Assembly (NCBI RefSeq): GCF_014805685.1
Contig: NC_060906.1
Coordinates: forward strand, 4,561,424-4,625,423
Length of the DNA stretch: 64,000 bases
Direction of reading: 5' to 3'
Source: Silurus meridionalis
Lineage: Eukaryota > Chordata > Actinopteri > Siluriformes > Siluridae
In this document: piece by piece, positions 38,508-49,153 of the stretch
Layout of the letters: each line of letters starts with the position of its first letter
Numbering within the stretch: position 1 is the stretch's first letter
Program-made: the position numbers and the translations under genes
The notes under the pieces: generated by a model
Seen by the model: only the letters and a program-made list of their open reading frames with translations
Databases searched by the model: none
What the model was told of the DNA's origin: nothing

Positions 38508-39779
38508 TGACACAGAGAGGCCTAATTCTCTTACCCATTTGTCAACATGGCAAAGACAAGAGAACACACCATTTAAGTAAGGCAGATGTGTGTCGACCTT
38601 CATAAGTCAGGCAATGGCTACAAGAAAATAGCCACTCGCCTTAACTTGCCGGTATCTACAGTCAGAGGAATCATTAAGAAGTTTAAAACAACTGGAACAG
38701 TGACAAACAAGGCTGGAAGAGGTCCCAAGTTTATCTTGCCACAACGCACAGTGAGGAGGATGGTAAGAGAAGTAAAAAAATTTCCCAAGCTCACCGTCAC
38801 AGAATTGCACCAAATAGTGGCATCTTGGGGTCACAGAGTCTCCAAAACAACCTTCAGACGCTCTCTACATGCCAACAAGCTGTTTGGGAGGCATGCAAGG
38901 AAAAAGCCTTTTCTCACTAACACTCACAAACGTAAACGTCTGGAGTTTGCTAAGCGGTAATGGGACTTCAACTGGGATCATGTGCTTTGGTCAGATGAGA
39001 CTAAGATTGAGCTTTTTGGCAACAAACACTCTAAGTGGGTCTGGCGTAAAACAAAAGATGAGTATGCCGAAAAGCACCTCATGCCCACCGTGAAGTATGG
39101 TGGAGGATCTGTGATGCTGTGGGCCTGTTTCTCTTCCAAAGGCCCTGGGAACCTTGTTAGGGTGCATGGCATTATGAACGCTTTGAAGTACCAGGATATT
39201 TTAAATAAAAACCTGATGGCCTCTGCCAGAAAGCTGAAGATGGGTCGTCATTGGGTCTTTCAGCAGGATAATGATCCAAAACATGTGGCAAAATCTACAC
39301 AAAAGTGGTTCAGCAGTCACAAACTCAAGGTCCTCCCATGGCCATCTCAGTCCCCAGACCTCAACCCAATCGAAAACCTGTGGGGTGAGCTAAAAAGAAG
39401 AGTGCATAAGAGAGGACCCAGGACACTGGATGATCTAGAAAGATTGTGCAAAGAAGAATGGTCAAAAATCCCTCTCTCTGTGTTCTCCAATCTTGTGAAA
39501 TGTTATAGGAGGAGATTAAGTGCTGTCTTGTTGGCAAAAGGAGGTTGTACAAAGTATTAATATCAGGGGTGCCAATAATTGTGGCACACATGATTTCGAG
39601 TTTTTTTTTTTCTAAATGTGTGATTTTTTTTTACCACCAAAGTAATGTACTTAAATAAAAGGTTGGATTTTTCTCTTTTTTTGCATTTGGGTTCTATGTT
39701 GTTTAAAAAAAAAAAAGGCAAAATTTTTTGAAGTCCACGACCACATCTTAAACAGGGGTGCCAATAATTGTGGAGGGCA

Positions 39780-39780
<1 letters not shown>
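38508..39780 (+). mobile_element. Tc1-like transposon, family C, 5' end lost and one stop
   Basis: Transposase frame from MAKTREHT (about 38549) through a paired helix-turn-helix region ([14 protein letters not shown]), then 38586-38960. An in-frame TAA at 38958 interrupts it just before the catalytic core. The core resumes at 38982-39560 (LWSDETK, QDNDPKH, NPIENLW, ending AKGGCTKY). The 3' terminal repeat (GGGTGCCAATAATTGTGGAG) ends at about 39780. The 5' terminal repeat is absent, so the element cannot move. Confidence 0.88.
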
Positions 39781-39819
<39 letters not shown>

Positions 39820-39900
39820 TTTCACATAATTACATATATATACACATACACACACACACACAGACACACACATATACAGTGAGGAAAAGATAAGAGACAT
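39781..39900. repeat. (AT)n/(CA)n microsatellite
   Basis: AT and CA repeats between two Tc1-derived elements. Confidence 0.9.
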
Positions 39901-39911
39901 ATTGCAATATA

Positions 39912-40450
39912 CAGTCATGTGAAAAAATGTGGACACTTAATATTTAATATCAATTTTAATAATACTGAGAGATTCAAACTAAAAAGTAAACAATTAAAAT
40001 AAATTTTTCTTTTTTTACTTTCTGTAAAATATACTTGAAAAAAGCTATTAGTTGAAAAACTATTTCTGGTGAGGAATAAATTAGAACATTAATTCACACT
40101 TAAAATAGCTAAAATCACACACAGGTTTATTATTACACCTGGACACATGTTTAAAACATCGTTATTCAATTTTATTGAAGGAGGCTTGCCCTATTTGACA
40201 CTCAGACATTTAGTTTGTTGTGCTCCTGATTTTTAAAGTGAAAGTGTACACCATGGTGAAATTGAGGCTTATGAGTCTGCGAAGTGATTTAAAAATATCT
40301 CCAAAGAATTTTCAATCAGCCATTCCACTGTCTGGAAAATAGTCTACAAGTGGTGGACGTTCAAAACAACTGCCAACATGCCCAGGTTTAACTGTTCAAG
40401 CAAGTTTCCCCCGAGAGCAGCCCGCATGCTTTCTGTTAATACACTAAAGT
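39912..40450. mobile_element. Degenerate Tc1-like remnant
   Basis: Begins CAGTCATGTGAAAAAATGTG after TA, a Tc1-type terminal repeat. It contains fragments such as a KISKNFQSA.P-like helix-turn-helix piece around 40290-40340. No open transposase remains and the 3' end is not clear. Confidence 0.55.
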
Positions 40451-40790
40451 GTCAAACATATTAGTGTGTTTTAGCATATTTCTTAACAGTGCAAATAAAT
40501 ATATATTTAATACCCAAGAACTTCTACTGTACTTTTTAATAATACAATAAAATGCAATACAGTACATTTTAATGCACTTGAAATAAGCATGATATGAGTA
40601 CAATTGTGCTATAAATATACTAGCTGAATTTCAAATATATTTTTAATGCATTCAAGAGGACTACTTTTTCACCTGGGTCTGCTCTCCTAATCGGGCTACA
40701 CCTCCGCCCCTATTAAAAAAAAAAGGCGCTAGTGCACGCAAGCGCTGATGCAACCTGTAAGTTTGCTGCTGCTGCTGCACAGTAAAAAAG
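40451..40790. other. No feature seen
   Basis: AT-rich sequence followed by a short (CTG)n-like run near 40763. No gene. Confidence 0.4.
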
Positions 40791-40793
40791 CTC

Positions 40794-41319
40794 TTATGTG
40801 AGAATAGTTGGTGAAAAGAGCCTTTGTGGTCTGGATGTTATCGTGGGAGAATATTTGTAACTGTTAAACTCGATGGCCAGTGCATTGTACAAACTGGATT
40901 CCATCACTATATTCCCATCTACATTTAGGTGCACTCCATCCTGGTCCAATTGCTGGAGACCAATTCCACGATACCAAATGCATCGCATGCCCAGTTCTGT
41001 CATGTACCTGGACATCGCGCCGTTTAGCCAGTGCCGTGTTCTTTCTGTCGCATATCAGCTAATAGAGGTCTGGTGCCTCCAGTCCTGGTGAAGAATGATG
41101 TCTGAGAACATGATTTTTGTGTTGGGGAATAACATGTGGGCTTCTCTGATGTTCAACTTCATCCGGCACATCAGATCCACTCTGTTAGTACCAGGACGTC
41201 CGATGCTGTTCCCGCCGAGGTGAATAATCATCACATTTGGGTCGTAGTCAGTGGCGACTCGTTTCTCATGGAGAAGCAGCAACAGGTGCTCCCATCTTCT
41301 CCTCCTTCTCCATCCCAGA
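40794..41319 (-). pseudogene. SGNH/GDSL hydrolase-like remnant, cut by assembly gap
   Basis: On the minus strand, a segment with VMIIHLGGNSIGRPGTNRVD (glycine/asparagine block) and FPNTKIMFSDIILHQDW, then in another frame MSRYMTELGMRC followed by DQDGVHLN (the Asp-x-x-His block). These are SGNH-hydrolase blocks of a type often carried by fish retroelements. A frameshift between 41062 and 41015 separates the parts, and the N-terminus is lost in the gap. Whether it belongs to the same mobile element as the BEL/Pao pol beyond the gap, which is on the other strand, cannot be told. Confidence 0.55.
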
Positions 41320-41419
41320 NNNNNNNNNNNNNNNNNNNNNNNNNNNNNNNNNNNNNNNNNNNNNNNNNNNNNNNNNNNNNNNNNNNNNNNNNNNNNNNNN
41401 NNNNNNNNNNNNNNNNNNN
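41320..41419. other. Assembly gap (100 N)
   Basis: Exactly 100 N, a conventional placeholder. The order and orientation across this point are those of the scaffold, not seen in sequence. Open frames crossing it are meaningless. Confidence 0.99.
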
Positions 41420-44400
41420 GAGCATTCACAGCCTCTGGTCTCGATCTAGTGGAACATTCATAAACCGGTGCGGACACTTCCGAATAAGTATGCACATTTA
41501 AGGGGGGTCCCTCTACAGCCGTGGTGCATATTTAAACTTGACCAGAGGGAAGCAACACAGCCGGCATGGTACTTGCCTCATTACCTGGTGTGTCATAACA
41601 ATAAGTTCCAATTGGTGTTTGACTGTTCCTTCAAGCATCATGGCCTGTCCCTAAATGATCAGCTCCTACTTGGTCCCACCCTTGGACCATCAGTGTTAGG
41701 AGTACTTCTAAGGTTCAGACAATATCCGGTTGCAGTGAGTTCAGACATCAAAGGCATGTTTCATCAGGTCTGTCTACTGAATACAGATAGACCCTTTCTC
41801 CGTTTCATTTGGAGAGACCTGCAAAGTGAAAAAACTCCAGACATATATGAATGGCAGGTTCTGCCATTCGGCACAACGAGCAGTCCATGCTGTGCGATCT
41901 TTGCCTTGCAGCATTATGCATACAATTCCAAAGCCAAATATCCAGGTTTGCAACAGGTAGTGCATCAAAGCTTCTATGTGGATAATTGCATGACCAGCTT
42001 CCCTATGGCCTCCGCGGCCAAGCAGGCGGTGGATCAGTTACGCAGCATGTTGGCAGAGGGAGGATTCGACCTCAGACAGTGGGCCAGCAGTCATCTGGCA
42101 GTGGTAGCTCATCTTCCATCTGAAGCACGGTCTTCTGCAACAGAGCAGTGGTTGTTGCAAACACACAATGACCCGCTGGAGCCTGCATTAGGCCTCAGGT
42201 GGAAATGTGCAGCTGATACTAAGCTAAACAGAGAGATTGGGGCGATCCAGAACTACCGCCAAACCTTCGGACAGCCTGGACTAACTGGGAGAGTGAACTT
42301 GTACATCTCAGTAAGGTTCCATTTCTCGCTCTTACTCACCAACGTCCCTAGCTGGAGTGGTGCTGCCCAGTTCTCTACATGTGTTCTGTGATGCTTCAGA
42401 AAGGGCATATGGGGCAGTGGCATATTTGGTGGTTAACCTGGACAGTGACATCCATGTCTCCTTTATAATGGCCAGATCTCGAGTTGCTCCTAAGAGGCAG
42501 CAATCCATACCACGCTTGGAGCTTTGTGCTGCCTTAGCTGGGGCTCAACTAGCCAAAGCGGTGAGGGAGGAGCTGGCAATCTCAATCGGCCAGACAATCT
42601 TATGGACAGACTCGATGACTGTCTTGGAGTGGATTCAATCTGACTCCTGCCGGTACAAGGTGTTTGTGGGGACACGAGTCTTGGAGATACAGGAGCTAAC
42701 AGACCACAGGTCATAAAGATATGTTAATACACAGGATAACCCTGCAGATGACATAACGAGGGGTAAAACTCTCCAAGAACTGTCAGAACCCTGTCGATGA
42801 AGCCGACGCCCTTCATTTATGAAGCAGGACCCAGTACACTGGCCTAAGAGACCAGAAGTCACCCCTTCTAAAGTGGTGTCTGAACTGAAAGGCTCATCTT
42901 ATTACTCAATAATGGCAGTTGATGCTAACTCTAGTCTCCCAGATGCAACCCATTTCAGGACCTGGCAGGAATTGCTGAAGGCAACTCAACAGACCTGTCA
43001 GGGACTGGCCACATCCAGTGATGTACCTATGACTAGCAGGGAAGCTGAAATTTTTCTGCTGAGATCATGCCAAGCTTTCCAGAAGAAGTAGCAGCTTTGG
43101 AAGCCCAGAAACCTGTTCCCAGGCACAGTCGTCTGGTAAAACCTGCTCCTGAGTGGGACTCACTGACCAAGCTGATCAGGGTTTGGGGAGACTACGGAGG
43201 CTGGCCAACTCAGAACCAGAACAAATTCACCCTATTGTGCTGGATCCTTAACCAACAATCACAAAGCTCCTTATAAAAAACTTTAATGAGCGGCTATTAC
43301 ATTCAGGCGTCGAGAGAGTCTTTGCTGAGAAACGAAGACAATATTGGATTCTCAAGGGACGTCAGGCAATCAAGCATCATCAACTTACCTGTCTGGCCTG
43401 CCAGCGATGGAGAGCCCAACCGAAGGTCCCACAAATGGCTGATTTGCCACCAGAACGCCTCCGACTGCTTTGTCCACCATTTAACTCAACAGGAGTGGAC
43501 TGCTTTGCCCAATACCTGACTAAAATAGGAATGCGTAATGAGAAGCGCTGGGGCCTTATCTTTAAGTGTCTCACGACAAGGGCAGTTCACATTCAGCTCT
43601 TGAATGCACTAGATGTGGATACCTTCTTTCTTGCACTCCGTAGGTTTATAGCCAGGAGGGGTCGACCAAAGGAGATCTGGTCAGACTGTGGCACCAACTT
43701 CCGTGGAGCAGAACGAGAATTGCAGGAAGCCTTTTCTAGTATGGAGCCAGAACTCCAAAACCGCCTTTCAGACTACCAAATCAGCTTCAGGTTCAACCCA
43801 CCAGGTGCTCCACATTTTGGTGGTGTATGGGAATGGGAGGTCCGCTCCATGAAGAGTGCTCTTCAGGTAGCTGTGCGTGGTCAGGCAGTGGATGTTTTAT
43901 CCACAGTGCTAGTGGAAGTGGAGGGGATTCTCAATTGAAAACCACTAGGATATGCCTCCACCTACATAGCTGACATTGACCCAGTCACACCTAACCTTCT
44001 CCTTATGGGGCGGCGGGATGCATCACTTCCTCAGGTGGCTTACGCCCCAGGAAAAATGGGCGGCGGAGGTGGCGTCACTGTCAGAACATTGTTGACCAAT
44101 TCTGGATAAGTTTCAAAAGAAACTACCTTCTAACGCTTCAAACTTGACAAAAGTGGCATAAAGCTTTATCAAATTTGGAAGTAGACTCTGTCGTGCTAAT
44201 AGTGAATCCACAACTCCCAAGAGCTCAGTGGCCTATAGGAAAGGTTCAGCCTTTAGACATTGCCCAGTAGCGATGGACGTGTGCGGACTGCGGAAGTTGT
44301 CATCGAAGGCAAAGTGTACCTCAGACCAGTTGCCCGCCTGATTCAGCTACCGTCTTTAGAGGGTGACCCCAATGATGTGTAGAGAATTCTCCATGTTACG

Positions 44401-44430
44401 CATTTGCTATTCAAATGTGGGGGCGGCTGT
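41420..44430 (+). mobile_element. BEL/Pao LTR retrotransposon pol, decayed
   Basis: Plus-strand pol in order. The RT at 41468-42320 has LVFDCSFKHHGLSLND, SSDIKGMFHQV, the VLPFGTTSSPCCA segment and FYVDNCM as its catalytic YVDD box. RNase H is at 42357-42716 (FCDASERAYGAVAY, then IPRLELCAALAGAQLA). The linker is 42717-43380. The integrase at 43380-43940 has GVDCFAQYL, WSDCGTNFRGAERE and a GVWEWEVRSMK end. A C-terminal piece near 44270-44380 contains VYLRPVARLIQLP. Stops and frameshifts separate most pieces. A purine-rich tract near 44415 marks the start of a lost 3' LTR. The 5' part is beyond the gap. Confidence 0.85.
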
Positions 44431-47400
44431 TGTGAATTCTCTTCTTTTCGGCGCAAGTCGTGGACGCGCAGCATCTCGGGCACAGCTTCTCAGACACGGG
44501 CGCACTGAGCATAGGCAGCGGCGCACAAATTGCGCAGTCAGGGCGCAGTAGCACTCTCGATGCATTACAGGTGATGCCGTGTGAGCCCCAAGCTCAGACT
44601 GTAGCCCAGAGGTCCACTAACGACATTACCACCCCAGAGAAGTCCTGCTCGGCAAAACCGGACCAGGAGAAGCCCTGCTCGGCTGAACTGGACCTGGAGA
44701 GGCCTTGTCAAACCGACAAAGTCACAGTGGACTCTGGAGCAGTGCTGGAGCTGCCTGCGATATAAAGCACTTTACTTTTTTTTTTTTTTTTTTTTTTTTA
44801 ATGAACGGGATTCAAGTTGCGAGTTTTAATATTAATGGAGCGAGGGATTATGGAAAAAGAGCAAAGCTTTATGAGCTTACAAGACAGAAACGTGTTGATG
44901 TTGTTATGCTACAGGAAACCCACAGCGACAGCAGTAATGCTGCTGATTGGGTGAAGGAGTGGGACAGGTTGGTGATTTTAAGCCATAGCACGTCACTTAG
45001 TGGTGTTGCCCTGCTTTTTACTCGCAATTTTATTCCTGTTTCTTACAATGTAGAAGAGATTTGAAACGGGAGGCTTTTAAAAGTAAATAATGTTTTATAA
45101 AAATTAGGTTTTTGTTTTTATCTGTATGTACCAGTGCAATGGAGAGAATGAAGTTTTTAGACAAACTTAATGTTATTTTAAACTGTAGCACTAAAGAGTT
45201 TTTAATTTTGGGGGGAGATTTTAATTGTACATCAGACAAGATGGACAGAAACCATGCAGAACCTCATGAGGCTTTCCGTTAGCGCCTGTGTGAGTTGGTG
45301 GAGACCCATGATCTCTGTGACGTATGGAGAAATTTTAAAAAGAAACAGAGTGTCAGGGATCCCCCTGCCACGCCTCCCTCGGTAGCTGTCAGGGATTCAC
45401 CCTGCCACGCCCCCCTTGGTAGCTGTCAGGGATTCACCCTGCCACGCCCCCCTCGGTAGCAGTCACGCTGCCTCTTTATCCCGTGCCTGCCTTGATTACC
45501 GACAGCTGTGGCTCGTTAAGGAATAGACTATATAAACTCACATTCTCGAGTCACAGGCTGTCGGTTCTTGAATTGTCTTGCTGATCATCCCGTGTTTCCG
45601 CGACCGCCAGCCTTCCCGCTGGTTCTGTTTCCGGACTCGGTTTTTATGTGCGGATTACTCTTTTTGCCGTTACAGCTTTACTTTCGTTTTCAGACTCTAG
45701 GTTTCGTTGTGGATTACTCGTCTCGAGCGGATATCTTTATTTGTTTCTCTCCTCAGCATGTGAGACTGTTTTTGTTTGAACTCTGTAAATAAAGACAATG
45801 ATTGAGTTATTTTCGCTTCCGCGTCATCAGCCTGACACAGAGACAGTACACGTGGACCCACTCCATAGATAACACGCTCTCCCTGCCGAGATTAGATCGA
45901 TTTTGTTTTAAGCATCAGCTAACTTTATTTACAAGATTTTCTATATTCCAGTAGGTATCTCTGATCACTGTATGGTTCATTGTACCATCAGTAAGAAGAA
46001 TATTAAACCTAAAAGCACCTACTGGCATTTTAACACCGCATTTTTAGAGGATGCTAATTTTAGAGAGTCTTTTATTTTTCATGGAATTGTTTTAAACGTA
46101 AAAAGGCAGCTTTTAACTCCCTACAGCAGTGGTGGGATGTGACAAAGGCAGAAATTAAAATTTTCTGTCAGCAGTACACTTAATGTCACAAAAAACATTG
46201 CCAGATCTCTGAAAGCTCTGGAGATGAAGACAGAGGAACTCCAGCATTTGGAGGCCACAGGAAATCAAAGGGGATATTGAAGCCCTCAAAAACAAATAAG
46301 CCAAAATGAAGGTTGGACACTGCAGTACAGGGGGTGCTGGTCCGCTCACGCTTTAAAAGCGTCACTGAGATGAATGCTCCTTCTAAGTTCTTCTTCAGTT
46401 TAGAGCAAAAGAATGGACAAAAAAGATTTATGCATGCTGTGCGAACAGAATCATGGGATCTCGTGTCAGAGCCTTCTGAAATTCGCCAGCAGACAGCTTC
46501 TATTTGAAGAGGTCAGAGGCACAGGAGGTGAAAGAGAGCTTTTTTAAAGACCTGGCTAAGCTCACGGAGTCAGTGGCCAGAGAGTTAGACAGGGAGTTCT
46601 CACTGTCTGAGCTTCAGAAATCTCTCCAAGGCATGAAGAATGGGCGCCAGGAATAGATGGTCTCCCTGTCGAGTTCTTTAAGGCATTCTGGGCAGTTATA
46701 GGGAAGGACGTGCCCAGTGTCACTACTGTGCACTGACTGCAAGCTGCTGTCAAAAGCATTAGCATCGAGACTGATGATAATGTTGGAGCAGATCATTTAC
46801 CATGACCAGATGTACTGTGTGCCTGGCAGTTCGATATTTGTCAACATATACCTAATTTGTGACATTTTGGATGTCTCCAGGCTATTGGGTTTTAAAGACT
46901 GGTCTGATTCTCCTAGACCAGGAAAAGGCTTTTGACCGGGTTGAGCATGAATGCTTGTGGGAGGTGCTGGAAAGCTTTGGGTTTAACCCTGGTTTCATAG
47001 CCATGATCAGGATGCTGTACAGTGAAATTGAGAGTGTACTGAAGGTTAATGGTGGTTTATGTGCTCCTTCTAGAGTGTACAGAGGGATCAGGCATGGCTG
47101 TTCCCTCTCAGGTATGTTGTGTCTAGCGATTGAACCTCTTTTATACAAGTTAAGAAGTCATCTCTCTGGTTTTAATATTCCACATCTTAATGCCCTCATA
47201 TGCTTGTCAGCATACGCAGACGACCTGGTAGTCACGATAAACATACAAGATGATGCGAAGTTTTTAAATGACATTTAACTCTACAGTGTTTTATTCTGTT
47301 TTAAGTACATAAGGAAAACAGGTTTATGTGTCAGTTAATTAATTTTAATTTTGGTCAAGCAAAAATGGCAATATACCTGAGCAGAAAAAACGAAATGGCT

Positions 47401-47776
47401 CTAAACACTGACTGTGATGCCATTCGAATCTTCTCTAGGCTTACAAAATCCAGGATTGTTGTTGATTTTAACTTTTACAAGAGTATGGGGGTTTTGAAGA
47501 TGTTTGAGACTGTGTGGTGTTGTGGAGAAGCTCTTTGTTTCTTAAGAGAATTTTTTTTATTTTTATTTTGCACCAGAGCTCGGCTAAACGATTACACCAA
47601 CCCCCATCTTTTAACTGTCATTGTCTTGTTTTATTGATGTCTATTTAATGTTATTTATTTATTTATTTTACATTTGACTATTTATCTATTTATTTGACTT
47701 TTGTTACCTGATGCCATCCAGAACATAACGTGATTTATGCTGAGTCTTATTTGTAAATAAAGAAGTGTATAAAGTC
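44431..47776 (+). mobile_element. Tx1-clade LINE, degenerate, split by a solo LTR
   Basis: ORF1 end at about 44460-44765. ORF2 starts with MNGIQVASFNINGARDYGKR (44803), an endonuclease with MLQETHSDSSNAADW and GGDFNCTSDKMDRNHAEP. It is interrupted by the LTR at 45351-45837, then continues. Linker and RT follow at about 46130-47280, with YSEIESVLKVNGG, GIRHGCSLSG and a YADDLVV box near 47213. The 3' end (AATAAAGAAGTGTATAAAGTC) leads to (TC)n. It is closely related in layout and tail to 15451-18600. Many frameshifts are present. Confidence 0.85.
45351..45837 (+). mobile_element. Solo LTR of the TGTCAGG family
   Basis: A 487-bp LTR related to those at 34814 and 36696, with TGTCAGG and CCTGACA ends and a perfect 5-bp duplication CAGAG (45346-45350, 45838-45842). 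It is left behind after recombination between two LTRs. It carries the same tandem CTGTCAGGGATTCACCCTGC unit. Confidence 0.92.
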
Positions 47777-47822
47777 TTTCTCTCTCACTCTCTCCTCCAT
47801 CTCATTCTCCCTCTCTCCCTCC

Positions 47823-47853
<31 letters not shown>

Positions 47854-47855
47854 AA
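47777..47855. repeat. (TC)n-rich tract at a Tx1 LINE tail
   Basis: TC repeats with interruptions, directly following the LINE 3' end. Confidence 0.9.
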
Positions 47856-47863
47856 TTAAAATC

Positions 47864-48690
47864 AAGTCAAGTTTATTTACAACAGACATCGTCTCAAAGC
47901 AGCTTTACAGAAATCAACAGTCAATGTGAATGGTGTGTATTTATCCCTGATGAGCAGCCGTGGCGACTGTGGCAAGGGAAAACTCCCTTAGATGTTATGA
48001 GGAAGAAACCTTGAGAGGAGCCAGACTCAAAAGGGGAACCCATCCTCATTTGGGTGACATCAAGAGTTTGATCATAAATCTTTTAGTATCTAAGTACTGG
48101 AGTGTGTGATTATAAGTAATGTTATTTCTACAGTCTTATACAGTCTTTATGGTTATAAAACTAGGAGCTTTCAAACACTCCAGGAGGTCCAATGTCAAAA
48201 CTCCACACATGTAGCTTGAACCAATTGGCACTGGAACGTCTCTAAATGGTTCAGGATGTTTGCGAGTTCGGCATCTACTTCTTCAAAGGTCCATAATCTT
48301 CATGAGGTGGAACGTGACTGGAGCTGGAGCAACCTCAGGATGCTTCAGGATGGGGAGAGAAAGAGAAACAGTGGAGAGAAATTAGCGTAGCTGCTGTTCA
48401 TGGTATTAACAGCACAAGTTTATAATGTGATGTGATCAGATGTTCTGGAGCACAAGGTTATGATGTGATGTGTGTTATGTGTAGGCTTTGCTAAAAAATA
48501 TGTCTTTAATCTGCCCTTAAACTGGGAGAGTGTGTTCTTAGCCCCGAACACTGTCAGGAAGACTGTTCCAGAGTTTAGGAGCTAAATATGAAAGTGCTCT
48601 ACTACCTTTAGTGGGCTTTGTTATTCTAGGAACTACTAGAAGTCCAGAGTTTTGAGATCTCAGGGAGCTTGACGGATTGTAGCGTGTTAA
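47864..48690. repeat. Dispersed fish repeat (CAAGTTTATTTACAACAGAC type)
   Basis: The segment with TCAAGTCAAGTTTATTTACA, GTCTCAAAGCAGCTTTACAG and GAAACCTTGAGAGGAGCCAG is a repeat I know from ostariophysan fish genomes. It extends through a block around 48500-48660 with TGTTCCAGAGTTTAGGAGCT. Its class is uncertain. No gene. Confidence 0.65.
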
Positions 48691-48699
48691 AAGACTGGA

Positions 48700-48905
48700 T
48701 AGATCTCTCTCCCACACTCTCCCTCCCGACATCCCTTCCTTCCTCCCCCTATTTCTCTCTCTCCCTCCCCCCCTCTCTCTCTCCTCCATCCCTCCCTCCC
48801 TCTCTCTCTCTCCCTCCCTTCCTCCCTCTCCCCTCTCCCTCCCTCCCACTTTTTCTCTCTTCTCCATCCCTTCCTCCCTCTCCCTCCCCCTCTCTTTCTT
48901 TCTAG
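48700..48905. repeat. CT-rich tract before LRR exon F
   Basis: CT and CCCT repeats, ending CTTTCTTTCTAGTAGAAAGA, matching the sequence before LRR exon E. Confidence 0.9.
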
Positions 48906-48973
48906 TAGAAAGAACACACAGGATGTGTAATGTGTAGAAACTGAGAGAGTGAAGTGTCATTGTGTATCTGCAG

Positions 48974-49147
48974 GTTGTGTGATTGTGGAGTATCAGATGA
49001 AGGCTGTGCTGCTCTCGCTTCAGCTCTGAGATCAAACCCCTCACACCTGAGAGAACTGGATCTGTCTCTGAATAATGTAGGAGACTCAGGAGTGAAGGTT
49101 CTCTCTGACCTGAAGGATGATGGACATTACAAACTACAGACACTGAA
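48974..49147 (+). CDS. nlrp1-like: LRR exon F (LSDLKDD type)
   Basis: A 174-nt exon with ATCTGCAG acceptor and CTGAA|GTGAGT donor, phase 2 at both ends. It encodes [40 protein letters not shown] and DLKDDGHYKLQTLK. It joins in frame to the small exon at 53383. Close paralogue of exon E. An RTE LINE is inserted only five or six bases beyond the start of the donor, which remains intact. Confidence 0.88.
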
Positions 49148-49153
49148 GTGAGT

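Larger units (their letters stand above)
34687..38515 (+). pseudogene. Orphan spliced gene relic of unknown function
   Basis: Two exons fit together. One is 34687-34770 (GGTGCAG acceptor, CTCAG|GTTAGT donor, 28 codons, phase 0). The other is from 37902 after CCCTCCAG, open to 38294 with SGVNDIVAAVQEYQAQLLNN, IFDHFKDPFA and LLSHPKIFAMI. After frameshifts the similarity pattern continues (DGDLRLSHPLFSS near 38300-38335, then FYYTLGNINPKYRSKLA near 38428). I have seen this kind of sequence in multicopy uncharacterised fish proteins, but cannot assign a function. Its intron carries an LTR retrotransposon and a Tigger-like element. Its 3' end is cut by a Tc1 at 38508. It is therefore a decayed gene or pseudogene. 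Confidence 0.5.

Noticed and set aside
41055..41501. Frames crossing 41320-41419
   Set aside because: They include the assembly gap; residues there are unknown.
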